NCBI GenBank assembly: GCA_040882265.1
Contig: JBBEBO010000025.1
Coordinates: forward strand, 1-43,311
From: Brumimicrobium sp040882265
Lineage (GTDB): Bacteria > Bacteroidota > Bacteroidia > Flavobacteriales_D > Crocinitomicaceae
Direction: 5' to 3'
DNA: 43,311 bases
The translations under genes and the position numbers were made by a program. The notes under the pieces are model-generated. The model saw only the letters and a list, made by a program, of their open reading frames with translations, was not told where the DNA came from and ran no database searches. Of the stretch, positions 24,677 through 33,406 are shown piece after piece. Every line of letters begins with the position of its first letter. The first letter of the stretch is position 1.

Positions 24677-24900
24677 TTATTTTTTTGTGCAAGATAATAT
24701 TTTTTTCACGTCAGCATTTTAAAAAAAGATATGTGGGTATGTATACAAGTCAAATAATGATTCTTCGATTTTATTGATATGCGAATATAATTGGTGCTTC
24801 TCTCCAGTTTTAACCACTCCTGTAATGACCTATAGCGTCTTTTAAACTCGCTAAGGAAGAACCAAGAATGCCATACTTTTAAAAAGCCCATCTAAAAACC

Positions 24901-24947
24901 ACCTTTGCGAAATCTTTGCGATTTCTCTGCGTTCTCAGCGGTTAAAA
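24901..24947. repeat. TTTGCG/CTCTGCG-type intergenic repeat
   Basis: CTTTGCGAAAT and CTTTGCGATTT run on into CTCTGCGTTCTCAGCGGTTAAA just after the stop of the pseudouridine synthase. Short runs of this TTTGCG/CTCTGCG type recur as dispersed intergenic repeats in many bacterial genomes. Here only one instance is visible. The rest of 24677-24900 holds no credible gene. Confidence 0.5.
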
Positions 24948-24951
24948 CGGG

Positions 24952-26649
24952 TTAAAATTCCGCCTCTAACTCGAACGAGATTGTGGATTTTGTTTTAGGG
25001 TGTTTAAATGAAATATAAGTTGCATGTAAGTGAAGTCGTTTGTCGCGCTTACCGTATAAATCATCTCCAATTATTGGCATGTTTAGACCGTTAGGATGTG
25101 CGGCATGAACCCTTAATTGGTGTGTCCTACCCGTAATTGGGTAAAAGTTTACACGTGTAGATCCACTTTTGCGTTCAATGATTTCCCATTTTGTTTGGGC
25201 AATTTTTCCGTGCTCAAAACAAACAAGCTGTCTAGGTCTATCATCTAGATCTAATCTTAAAGGTAAATCGATAACTCCTGATTCTATTTTAAGATATCCG
25301 TCAAGCAATGCAGTATACCTTTTGTCAATTGTTCGTTTAATGAATTGACGTTGTAGATATTTGTGACTGTTCTTATCTTTAGCGATGACCATCAAACCAG
25401 AAGTGGACATATCTAATCGGTGAACAAGTAAGGGTCCTGTAGCAGTTGGGTAGCGTTTTTTGATTCTTGTATAGACTGAATCTTGGATATGTTTGCCAGG
25501 CACGGAAAGAAATTCAGCTGGTTTATTTATGATTGTGATGAATTCATCTTCAAATACAATGTCAATTGTTTTTCCTATAGCGGGATTAACCAGCATTGGG
25601 TTTTCATCCATTTCAATGCCTTTTAACATGTGCTTTAAGATTGGCTGACATTTGCCTATACAAGCTGGATAAAACTGTCCGTGTTTTCTGACGTCAGCAG
25701 AAGGAGAGACTCCCCACCAAAATTCAGCCATTGAAATTGGCTTTAACTTATTTTTGAATGCATAATTTAAAAGCTTCGGAGCAGCACATTCACCAGCACC
25801 AGCAGGTGGTTTTCTAGATGCAGTGTTTTCAAATATTGGCGCTAAACTTTTACTTTCACCGTATCGATTCAAAAAAGAATAATTATCGAATAATTTATTT
25901 TGAAGTTTTGCAGACATTGAACTACGAAGCTCCTTAAGACGTGAAATTTTTTGATTGAGGAGGCTAACTTTTATTGAAATTAATTCTATTTTCTTTTCTG
26001 AAGAATTCATCAAGTTGCGTAAAGCAATTTTAGCATTTACACTTTCTTTGGCAAGTTGATCACATAGTTTTTTATAATCATCATTAGACATTGAATCCAA
26101 TGCTACTTTACGTTTTTGTTTTCTAACTTTTTTTGCTTCTCTCATATCAGCTCTCATTTCTGATATTTTTGCTTCACATTCTTTTTTCGCGTTTTCGTAT
26201 TTTGAAATAAGAGATTTGTACTTTGAACTATTTTCGAGTTCTTCAATTTCTAAATTAATAGCATTGATTTCAACCTCTCCTTCTCTGAAGAAACTGCCTT
26301 CAGTGAGCATATCAAAAACAGGTGGGACAAAACGCGAATGGTTGTTTTTACCTGCCAACTTTCCAGAAAATGCTGTTAAATAACCAATCGCTCCATTTTT
26401 ATCTTCAACGACTAATACACCAAACATTTTACCTATAGGTATTCCGTCTTTATTTTCTACTAAGCCAAAGTTGTGATCAAAATCATTTTGATTTTTTAGA
26501 TACTCTTGCAGTTCATTTGCAGCGACAATAGCTAAAGGATGAGGTTCATAATAAAATGGGAAAGTAAATTTTTTAGGCAGTTCGACGTTAGTAACATCTT
26601 TTTTAAATTCAATGAAATGTTTACCCTTTAATGTTGTTTCGTTTTGCAC
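24952..26649 (-). CDS. RluA-family pseudouridine synthase with long N-terminal extension
   Basis: The C-terminal third of this 565-aa protein is a pseudouridine synthase. It has FEDEFITIINKPAEFLSVPG, the catalytic HRLDMSTSGLMV, KRYTALLDG and ITGRTHQLRVHAA, all strongly conserved. The N-terminal 360 residues are unusual: a domain with KMFGVLVVEDKNGAIGYLTAFSG, a coiled coil (about 145-260), and a GAGECAAPKLLNYAF plus PISMAEFWWG block with an HGQFYPACIGKCQPIL Cys pair. The long form occurs in other bacteria, so it is an architecture and not a chance fusion. The target RNA (rRNA or tRNA) cannot be told. It is divergent from pheT. Confidence 0.88.
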   Translation of the reverse strand: MQNETTLKGKHFIEFKKDVTNVELPKKFTFPFYYEPHPLAIVAANELQEYLKNQNDFDHNFGLVENKDGIPIGKMFGVLVVEDKNGAIGYLTAFSGKLAGKNNHSRFVPPVFDMLTEGSFFREGEVEINAINLEIEELENSSKYKSLISKYENAKKECEAKISEMRADMREAKKVRKQKRKVALDSMSNDDYKKLCDQLAKESVNAKIALRNLMNSSEKKIELISIKVSLLNQKISRLKELRSSMSAKLQNKLFDNYSFLNRYGESKSLAPIFENTASRKPPAGAGECAAPKLLNYAFKNKLKPISMAEFWWGVSPSADVRKHGQFYPACIGKCQPILKHMLKGIEMDENPMLVNPAIGKTIDIVFEDEFITIINKPAEFLSVPGKHIQDSVYTRIKKRYPTATGPLLVHRLDMSTSGLMVIAKDKNSHKYLQRQFIKRTIDKRYTALLDGYLKIESGVIDLPLRLDLDDRPRQLVCFEHGKIAQTKWEIIERKSGSTRVNFYPITGRTHQLRVHAAHPNGLNMPIIGDDLYGKRDKRLHLHATYISFKHPKTKSTISFELEAEF

Positions 26650-26681
26650 TTTAAATATCTAATCTTTTAAGTATCGAAGTA

Positions 26682-26689
26682 CAAATGTA
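26682..26689 (-). promoter_or_regulatory. Candidate -7 element of the pseudouridine synthase gene
   Basis: On the minus strand TACATTTG matches TAnnTTTG, 33 nt before the ATG. A TTTTG lies only 12 nt further upstream, too close for a standard -33 box. Confidence 0.35.
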
Positions 26690-26765
26690 CGTAGGAGTTT
26701 ACAAAATACTTTCCGTTAATGAGCAAAAAGTGTTATAAAAACCCCTTCAACTAACTTGATTTCCC

Positions 26766-26773
26766 TATTTTTG
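26766..26773 (+). promoter_or_regulatory. Candidate -7 element of the pheT-bioD-bioA operon
   Basis: TATTTTTG matches TAnnTTTG 31 nt before the pheT ATG, giving a short leader with no room for a leader peptide attenuator. A -33 TTG at proper spacing is not seen. Confidence 0.45.
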
Positions 26774-26803
26774 ATTTTTCAAATTTGTCAATAGAATATA
26801 AGC

Positions 26804-29239
26804 ATGAAAGTTTCATATAAATGGTTGAAAAGTCACGTTAAAACATCTTTTTCTCCAGAGAAAGTGGCAGAAATTCTTACTGATACTGGGCTCGAAGTTG
26901 AAGGTCTTGAAAAAGTAGAAGCAGTTAAAGGTGGATTAGAAGGTGTTGTGATTGGTAAGGTATTGACTTGTGTACCCCATGAAAATGCAGACAAACTTAA
27001 AGTAACGACTGTTGATGTTGGAAAAGGTGAAAATTTACAAATCGTTTGTGGCGCTCCTAATGTCGCAGAAGGTCAAAAAGTGGTTGTAGCAACTGTTGGA
27101 ACTACTCTTTACCCGACAACAGATGAGCCTTTTAAAATAAAAAAAGCGAAAATTAGAGGGGTGGAATCAATTGGAATGATTTGCGCCGAAGATGAATTAG
27201 GACTTGGCGTTTCTCATGACGGAATCATGGTTTTACCAGACGATGCCAAGGTTGGAACAACAGCTTCTACGTATTTTAAATTAGAAAGTGATTACATAAT
27301 TGAAATTGGACTTACACCAAACCGAAGTGATGCTTTGGGACATGTAGGTGTAGCTAGAGATATTGTTGCTTATACAAACGTTCACGAAGAAAAAACAGTC
27401 TTTTTACAGCTTCCAGATGTCAAGTCATTTAGTGTAGAATCCACTTCAAACAATGTGAAGGTTGAGGTAGAAGACCACGGTGCTTGTCCTAGGTATATGG
27501 GGGTTACTATTTCGAATATAGAAGTAAAACCTTCACCTGACTGGTTAAAAAATGCACTTTTAACTATAGGAATAACTCCTAAAAATAATATTGTTGACGT
27601 CACTAACTTTGTGATGCACGAGCTTGGCACCCCACTTCATGCTTTCGATTTAAAAAATGTAGGTGAAAAAATTGTCGTAAAAAAGGCTAAATCTGGAGAT
27701 GTATTTAAAACATTAGATGACGTAGAAAGAAAACTGACTTCAGAAGACTTAATGATTACCAATGGTCATGAAAACATGTGTGTTGCTGGTGTGTTTGGTG
27801 GTGCTTATTCTGGTGTGAAAGATTCGACTACTGCTATTTTTTTAGAAGCAGCTCTTTTTGATTCAGTAACGATAAGAAAAACAGCAAAGCACCATGGTTT
27901 AAACACTGACGCCTCTTTTAGATATGAACGTGGAGTTGACCCAGGAATGATTGAACTAGCAATGAAACGCGCTGCAACATTAATTACTGAAGTTTCAGGA
28001 GGCAAAGTGAGTATGCAGCCAATGGATGTTTATCCCAAAGAAATTGAGCCTAAAAAAGTCAATTTCAGTTATAAAAGATGCAATGAACTAATAGGAAATA
28101 ACATACCTGTTGAAAAAGTTGGGCAAATCTTGAAATCACTGGATATTGAAATTTTAAATAATAACGGAGATCAAGTTCAACTGAGTATTCCAACATTTCG
28201 AGTTGATGTAACTCGTGAAGCTGATGTTATTGAAGAAGTCCTGAGAATTTATGGTTTTAACAACATTGAGACACCGCTGAAATGGAATATTAGTTTATCA
28301 AATCAAGACCTACGCAGCGAGGAGAAAAGACAAAACACAATTGCAAATTTACTGGTTGCACAAGGGTATTTTGAAATGATGAATAACTCGTTGTCTTCAA
28401 GTAGTTTGATACAAAAACACGGAGGCGAATTATTTACCGCTGACCGCAGTATAAATATGTTAAATCCCTTGAGTAACGAACTTGATGTAATGCGTCAAAC
28501 AATGATTTTCCATGGATTGGAGTCAATTGCATACAATCAAAATCGTCAACATCCAGATGTTGGATTTTTTGAATTTGGAAAAATCTATCAAAAATTTGAT
28601 ACAACTTATAATGAAAACAAAAGGCTTTCCATCTTTTTAGCTGGTAGAAGAGAACCTGAACAATGGAACACGTCTAATAAAGAGGTTACTTTTTATACGC
28701 TGAAAGGAAATGTTATTTCAATTTTAGAACGATTAGGTTTAAATAATTTAGTCAGTACAAAAGGGTTAAAAAAGTCTTTGTTAGAGGATGGTGTGCAATT
28801 GTTTATACAGAAACAAAAAATTGGAGAGATAGGTTGGACTTCAAAAAAGATGAATAAAGCTTTCGGTGTTAAACAACAAGTATATGTTGCAGACCTTGAT
28901 TGGGATGCAATTATTGAAATGGGTAATCGCAACAAAGTAAAATTCACTCCTCTTTCGAAAACGTTTGCTGTACGTAGAGATTTTTCTTTACTGCTCGATA
29001 AAAAAATAACTTTTGAAGAATTAGAATCACTTGCATATAAAGTGGATCGCAAAATTTTGAAAGAAGTTAACCTATTTGATGTATATGAAGGTGATAAACT
29101 TCCTGATGGAAAGAAATCATACGCATTAAGCTTTTCATTTCAGCATGAGGAGAAAACATTACAAGACAAACAAGTTGATCAGCTAATGGATAAAATTAGA
29201 GTTGAATTTGAAAATCAACTTAAAGCAGAATTGCGATGA
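26804..29239 (+). CDS. pheT: Phenylalanyl-tRNA synthetase beta subunit
   Basis: This 811-aa beta chain belongs to the (alpha-beta)2 enzyme that charges tRNA-Phe. The N-terminal domain starts MKVSYKWLKSHV. The EMAP-II-like tRNA-binding domain (about 40-155) has KLKVTTVDVG, IVCGAPNVAEGQKV and KIRGVESIGMICAEDELGLG. B3/B4 shows the editing region with NNIVDVTNFVMHELG. B5 and the catalytic-like domain follow, and a ferredoxin-fold anticodon-binding domain lies at the C terminus (about 715-811, AVRRDFSLLLDKKITF). Length is standard. pheS is not in the window, so the two subunits are unlinked here. The last 4 nt overlap bioD. Confidence 0.96.
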   Translation: MKVSYKWLKSHVKTSFSPEKVAEILTDTGLEVEGLEKVEAVKGGLEGVVIGKVLTCVPHENADKLKVTTVDVGKGENLQIVCGAPNVAEGQKVVVATVGTTLYPTTDEPFKIKKAKIRGVESIGMICAEDELGLGVSHDGIMVLPDDAKVGTTASTYFKLESDYIIEIGLTPNRSDALGHVGVARDIVAYTNVHEEKTVFLQLPDVKSFSVESTSNNVKVEVEDHGACPRYMGVTISNIEVKPSPDWLKNALLTIGITPKNNIVDVTNFVMHELGTPLHAFDLKNVGEKIVVKKAKSGDVFKTLDDVERKLTSEDLMITNGHENMCVAGVFGGAYSGVKDSTTAIFLEAALFDSVTIRKTAKHHGLNTDASFRYERGVDPGMIELAMKRAATLITEVSGGKVSMQPMDVYPKEIEPKKVNFSYKRCNELIGNNIPVEKVGQILKSLDIEILNNNGDQVQLSIPTFRVDVTREADVIEEVLRIYGFNNIETPLKWNISLSNQDLRSEEKRQNTIANLLVAQGYFEMMNNSLSSSSLIQKHGGELFTADRSINMLNPLSNELDVMRQTMIFHGLESIAYNQNRQHPDVGFFEFGKIYQKFDTTYNENKRLSIFLAGRREPEQWNTSNKEVTFYTLKGNVISILERLGLNNLVSTKGLKKSLLEDGVQLFIQKQKIGEIGWTSKKMNKAFGVKQQVYVADLDWDAIIEMGNRNKVKFTPLSKTFAVRRDFSLLLDKKITFEELESLAYKVDRKILKEVNLFDVYEGDKLPDGKKSYALSFSFQHEEKTLQDKQVDQLMDKIRVEFENQLKAELR

Positions 29240-29865
29240 GAAAAGGCTTTTCAATTGTTGGTATAGGAACAGATGTAGGAAAAACAGTTGTTAGTGCAAT
29301 GGTTGCAGAATCACTTGGAGGAACTTATTTTAAACCAATCCAGGCTGGAGACCTCGATAATTCAGATAGCATTAAAGTGCAAAAATGGTGTTCGGAATCT
29401 GTAACAGTAGCTAGAGAAATATTTCGTTTAGAAACGCCAATGGCTCCACATGGTGCAGCTAAAATTGACGGGACTAAAATGCGTGTTAGTGATATCAATT
29501 TTCCTGAAACAGATGGCTTTTTAGTACTTGAAGGGGCTGGGGGACTACTTGTTCCAATTAATGAAGAAAAAGAATCACTTTTAGATATTTATAAAAAAGC
29601 ACATTTACCAATTATTATAGTTTCTAGACATTATTTAGGTAGTATAAACCATACTTTACTTACTATAAATCAGTTGATAGCAGAACAGATGAAAATTGCT
29701 GGAATAGTTTATATCGGTGATGAAAATGAAGTTACAGAGTCAATTATTGAAAAATTCACAAACATTAAAACGATTGCTCGCATCCCACTGGTAGACGAAA
29801 TTACACCACAATTCATAAAAGAAGAGTCAGAAAAATTCAAAGGATTAATTTATGAGTTTAATTGA
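29236..29865 (+). CDS. bioD: Dethiobiotin synthetase
   Basis: This 209-aa cytosolic enzyme converts 7,8-diaminopelargonate, CO2 and ATP to dethiobiotin. P-loop GIGTDVGKTVVSA (near residues 9-21), YFKPIQAGD (about 30-39), MAPHGAAKIDG and LVLEGAGGLLVPI are all BioD signatures. The ATG overlaps the pheT stop by 4 nt, and the 3' end overlaps bioA by 14 nt, which suggests coupled translation along the operon. bioB and bioF are not in the window. Confidence 0.94.
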   Translation: MRKGFSIVGIGTDVGKTVVSAMVAESLGGTYFKPIQAGDLDNSDSIKVQKWCSESVTVAREIFRLETPMAPHGAAKIDGTKMRVSDINFPETDGFLVLEGAGGLLVPINEEKESLLDIYKKAHLPIIIVSRHYLGSINHTLLTINQLIAEQMKIAGIVYIGDENEVTESIIEKFTNIKTIARIPLVDEITPQFIKEESEKFKGLIYEFN

Positions 29866-31129
29866 ACGCGATAAAAAAGTCGTATGGCATCCATTTACAC
29901 AAGCACAAACTGAAAGAGATCCTTTACCTATTGTTAAAGCGAAGGGAAGCTTACTCTATGATGAAAACGGAAAGTCTTATATTGACTGTAACTCATCGTG
30001 GTGGGTAAATGTTCATGGTCATTGCCATCCGCATATAGCTAAGGCGATAAATGAACAGTTTCAATTGATTGATCATGTTGTTTTGGCAGGAGCAACACAT
30101 CCAAAAGTTGTTGAGCTAGCAGAGAGAGTAATAAAAGTATTGCCAGGTGATTTTTCCCGTGTTTTTTATTCAGATAATGGAAGTACAGCTGTTGAAGTTG
30201 CAATCAAAATGGTTATGCAATATTGGTTTAACCAAGGAGTTGAAAAAAAGCGATTCCTAGCCCTTGAAGGAGCTTACCACGGTGATACTTTTGGAGCTAT
30301 GAGCCTTGGTCAGCGTGGGTACTTCAATAAACCATTTGAAGATTTCTTTTTTCAAGCAGATTACATTGCTTTTCCTAGTGAAGATAAAGAGTCAGAATGC
30401 TTAAAACGTGCTGAAGAACTTTTTTCATCAGGAGAATTTGCTGGTGTAATAGTAGAACCTTTAGTGCAGGGAAGTGCTGGAATGCAAATGTATCGTGCTA
30501 AATTTTTAGACCAATTGATGGCGCTAGCAAAAAAGCATAACGTTTTATTTATCTTCGATGAGGTGATGACGGGTTGGGGCAGAACAGGTGAGCTGTTTGC
30601 GATGAATCATTGTCAATCTACACCTGATATTGTGTGCTTATCCAAAGGAATAACTGGAGGAACGCTACCACTCGGTTTAACTGTAACTAAAGAATATATA
30701 TTCGAAGCTTTTTTAGACGATGATAAAATGAAAGCATTGTTGCACGGACATTCATATACAGGAAATCCATTGGCTTGTGCTGCAGCGTGTGCAACATTAG
30801 ACATTTTTGAAGAAGAGGAAACAACTAAATCAATTCAAAGAATTTGTCAAAAACATACAGATTTCAGAAATAGAATTAAAGATAAATTCAATTTGCGCTC
30901 GCTCCGTCAATGTGGAACTATTTTAGCACTTGAAGTTGAAGTAGGAGAGGGGAGTTCATACTTTGCTTCAATCCGTGAAGAAGCAGTTGATTATTTTTAC
31001 GAAAATGGTATGCTCCTTCGTCCTCTAGGAAATGTACTTTTTCTTAACCCGCCTTATTCTACAACAAACGATCAGCTGGATTATTGTTATTCAAGAATTG
31101 AAGAATTTTTGGAGATGAAAGCGAAATGA
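29852..31129 (+). CDS. bioA: Adenosylmethionine-8-amino-7-oxononanoate transaminase
   Basis: This 425-aa PLP enzyme makes diaminopelargonate using S-adenosylmethionine as amino donor, the step just before BioD. The N terminus VWHPFTQ is specific to BioA. Then come CNSSWWVNVHGHCHP, SDNGSTAVEVAIKM, LEGAYHGDTFGAMSLG (PLP-contacting Tyr-His), FIFDEVMTGWGRTG and the Schiff-base Lys in CLSKGITGGTLPLG. Length is normal. The gene is translationally coupled to bioD. Its product is used by the enzyme encoded just upstream. Confidence 0.95.
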   Translation: MSLIERDKKVVWHPFTQAQTERDPLPIVKAKGSLLYDENGKSYIDCNSSWWVNVHGHCHPHIAKAINEQFQLIDHVVLAGATHPKVVELAERVIKVLPGDFSRVFYSDNGSTAVEVAIKMVMQYWFNQGVEKKRFLALEGAYHGDTFGAMSLGQRGYFNKPFEDFFFQADYIAFPSEDKESECLKRAEELFSSGEFAGVIVEPLVQGSAGMQMYRAKFLDQLMALAKKHNVLFIFDEVMTGWGRTGELFAMNHCQSTPDIVCLSKGITGGTLPLGLTVTKEYIFEAFLDDDKMKALLHGHSYTGNPLACAAACATLDIFEEEETTKSIQRICQKHTDFRNRIKDKFNLRSLRQCGTILALEVEVGEGSSYFASIREEAVDYFYENGMLLRPLGNVLFLNPPYSTTNDQLDYCYSRIEEFLEMKAK

Positions 31130-31198
31130 AGCGGATAAGTAATTAAGTTTATTGGGTTACTATAGGTTTAAGTTGAGTTTTGGATTAAATCTTGTTTT

Positions 31199-32062
31199 TC
31201 AAAAATATTTTACTGGGAAATATTTTGCAGATGAATCTTTATTGTAAAAAACAATATTGTTGTTATTAGTTGCGTCTAATGCCCAAGCAGTATTACCACT
31301 TCTTTGACTGGAAGACCAAAATCCTCCAATAAAGATAACATTCCACATATTTTCGTTTTGAAATATTTGTTCTAAATCATCAATACTAGGTAGAACCCAG
31401 TCTGAATAGCCATTATTTTCATATTCATGACATGATTTAGCAGCAAAACTTTGAGCAAAACAATTGTTTACAATATGGTTCGTATTATCTATAGCAGTAC
31501 CTATTTCTGTTGAGGTATTCATTGGGTATGATTCGCAACCCCAAATGGAATTGTTTATGTGTGAAAAATCAGCAATAATTCCGTGAAATTCATTCTCAAC
31601 ATAACCAATATCCCCAGGTTTAAAAATATACACTATGATGCCCCCGTTGAGTGAATCACCTAATTCTTTTTGATCAGTAGTGATATTCAATATTTCACCG
31701 TAGTTTTCACCTGCTTTATTTTTACTAAATGCTCTAAAAAAGTATTTCGTACTTATAGTCAAGTATGAAGCTTTTATTATGAATTTTCCATTTCCATAAC
31801 CAAAAGATTCATAATTATCATCAATACTAGGTTGATTATGTGTGCTCCAACAAATACCTCTTTCTGTTTTAGGGTCATTACCATCATCAATTACTTCTCC
31901 AATGAATTTCGCTTCCGTTTTATTAACCTCAGTTGCACCAACTGTAGAAACTTTTGGCGAAGAAACTTCATCGTTATTATGATTTACCTCTTTATTACAT
32001 GATGTAAATAATGAAATAAGAAGCAATATTTTAAGTGTATTATTCATATTTCTGTTATTCAT
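31199..32062 (-). CDS. Lipoprotein with FnIII-like and DUF1566 (Lcl C-terminal) domains
   Basis: This 287-aa protein has a type II signal peptide with lipobox TSC (Cys near 22; or near 17 if the second ATG at 32047 is used). A fibronectin type III-like domain follows (about 38-130; ERGICWSTHNQPSI, YFFRAFSKNKAGENYG). The DUF1566/Lcl domain (about 140-287) has LNGGIIVYIF, YSDWVLPSIDDLEQI and GFWSSSQ. The domain occurs in adhesin-like and lectin-like surface proteins, but the ligand is unknown. It is last in a five-gene minus-strand operon and overlaps the EGF-like lipoprotein gene by 8 nt. Confidence 0.78.
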   Translation of the reverse strand: MNNRNMNNTLKILLLISLFTSCNKEVNHNNDEVSSPKVSTVGATEVNKTEAKFIGEVIDDGNDPKTERGICWSTHNQPSIDDNYESFGYGNGKFIIKASYLTISTKYFFRAFSKNKAGENYGEILNITTDQKELGDSLNGGIIVYIFKPGDIGYVENEFHGIIADFSHINNSIWGCESYPMNTSTEIGTAIDNTNHIVNNCFAQSFAAKSCHEYENNGYSDWVLPSIDDLEQIFQNENMWNVIFIGGFWSSSQRSGNTAWALDATNNNNIVFYNKDSSAKYFPVKYF

Positions 32063-32609
32063 CTTTATGAAAAATTACCTCTTGAGCAGTGTTACAAGAA
32101 TACCATTGATCGAAATTTGAGGAGTTGTATGATAAAACTAAATAGTTGTCATCTAGATTAAATGTACCGTTGTAAAAAATCTCGTAATTATTTGTATCTC
32201 TTATGTTTAAGATAAATTCAAAAGAGTTGTTATCAGAAACTTCTGTAATTGTCAATTCAGATTCATTATTAAAGCTATTAGTTTCATTACTAGTGGCATC
32301 AACTCTAACGGATACATTTGAAACGTTATAAGCTCCGTTTTTATCAGATTTAGATAACTTAAAATATTTTGGATAACGATTACATCCAAAGTTCTCACTT
32401 ACCCAATCAAATTCAAAATAACCTTTAACTTCTCTACAGTCTTCTAAGTAGTCTCTTTTGTTATATCCTTCATCACATTGACAAGAGCCAGATGAACAAC
32501 TTCCATTATTGAAGCAAACTACATCCTTACATTTTAATTTACATCCTGAAGGAATTATAAACAGTCCTAAAAGAAAGTAAAATAGTATTTTTATAAAAAA
32601 GTGATTCAT
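32055..32609 (-). CDS. Lipoprotein with EGF-like motif
   Basis: This 184-aa protein has a hydrophobic signal (1-22) ending PSGC, a likely lipobox. A single EGF-like Cys cluster follows (CKLKCKDVVCFNNGSC, then SCQCDEGYNKRDYLEDC). The C-terminal 120 residues look like an all-beta domain (FEFILNIRDTNNYEIFYNGT). I know of no specific family. EGF-like modules after a lipobox occur in several Bacteroidota surface lipoproteins. It is fourth in the operon, 2 nt after the beta-barrel gene. Confidence 0.7.
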   Translation of the reverse strand: MNHFFIKILFYFLLGLFIIPSGCKLKCKDVVCFNNGSCSSGSCQCDEGYNKRDYLEDCREVKGYFEFDWVSENFGCNRYPKYFKLSKSDKNGAYNVSNVSVRVDATSNETNSFNNESELTITEVSDNNSFEFILNIRDTNNYEIFYNGTFNLDDNYLVLSYNSSNFDQWYSCNTAQEVIFHKDE

Positions 32610-32611
32610 AT

Positions 32612-33406
32612 TTAAAATATAAAATAGCCAATTTTAAGATAAAAAGAAATTCCTGAACTCTGATCGATGCTTGACGATGAAGGTCTAATAGAGTTGTATT
32701 TGTTGTTTAATGTTGTAATATTAGACCCGTAATTTTTAGCAATAGTCCCTGTGTAATCCTTAGTTTTGGAGCTTCCATTTGAATTAAACTTAGTCAAGTT
32801 GTAGAAAACTGACCCGTCAATAGTCCATCTGTTGTTAATTAACTTTTGAATTCCAAAACCTAATTCAACACTGTTATAAAAGATATTACCTAACTTGAAT
32901 GGAGCTACATGAGTACCTTCAACATAATCAAGTGGGTTAACCATTGAGAATCCGCTTTTAGAATTCATGTTTGCGATTCCTGCGATTCCTCGAGCAGATA
33001 AATAGAATCCATTTGGAGCTGAAATTAAATGGTTAAGAAAATAATAATTGAACTGAAAATTAAGAAAACCAGAATTGATTCTTGTGTCTTTTTCACTTTT
33101 CTTTAGTTCGTACTTATCGTTATTAATCTCAAACTCTTGAGTGAAATTATTAAACTCTCTTTCCCCTTGTATATAATAATTTTGTCTTAATTTAACTGTA
33201 TTTATACCTAAACCAACAGTTATACTCATTTTTCTATGGAAAAAATATTCACCTTCAATATTTAAAGATAAAGGTTTGATACCATTAATAATAACGGCTT
33301 TCCCTAAAAACTTACGACCTAAAATACCATGACTTTGAGCATTAATTTCTTGATAGAAAAAACTGATTAAAAATATAGATAATATAATTTTAATTTTTTT
33401 ACTCAT
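32612..33406 (-). CDS. Putative outer-membrane beta-barrel protein
   Basis: This 264-aa protein has a signal peptide (about 1-24, ending INAQ), alternating amphipathic strands (ISVTVGLGINTV-like, FLNFQFNYYFL, SVELGFGIQKL) and a C-terminal aromatic ending IGYFIF, as outer-membrane barrels require for BAM insertion. The specific family is not recognised. I chose the ATG at 33406; a TTG at 33418 would add four residues. It overlaps the upstream lipoprotein gene by 8 nt. Its operon partners are all exported, so the barrel may hold or export one of them, but this is speculation. Confidence 0.65.
   Translation of the reverse strand: MSKKIKIILSIFLISFFYQEINAQSHGILGRKFLGKAVIINGIKPLSLNIEGEYFFHRKMSITVGLGINTVKLRQNYYIQGEREFNNFTQEFEINNDKYELKKSEKDTRINSGFLNFQFNYYFLNHLISAPNGFYLSARGIAGIANMNSKSGFSMVNPLDYVEGTHVAPFKLGNIFYNSVELGFGIQKLINNRWTIDGSVFYNLTKFNSNGSSKTKDYTGTIAKNYGSNITTLNNKYNSIRPSSSSIDQSSGISFYLKIGYFIF

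Noticed and set aside
24706..24891. 61-aa minus-strand frame
   Set aside because: It starts in an AT-rich spacer, has aromatic and basic residues with no domain, and shows no sign of a promoter. Probably chance.
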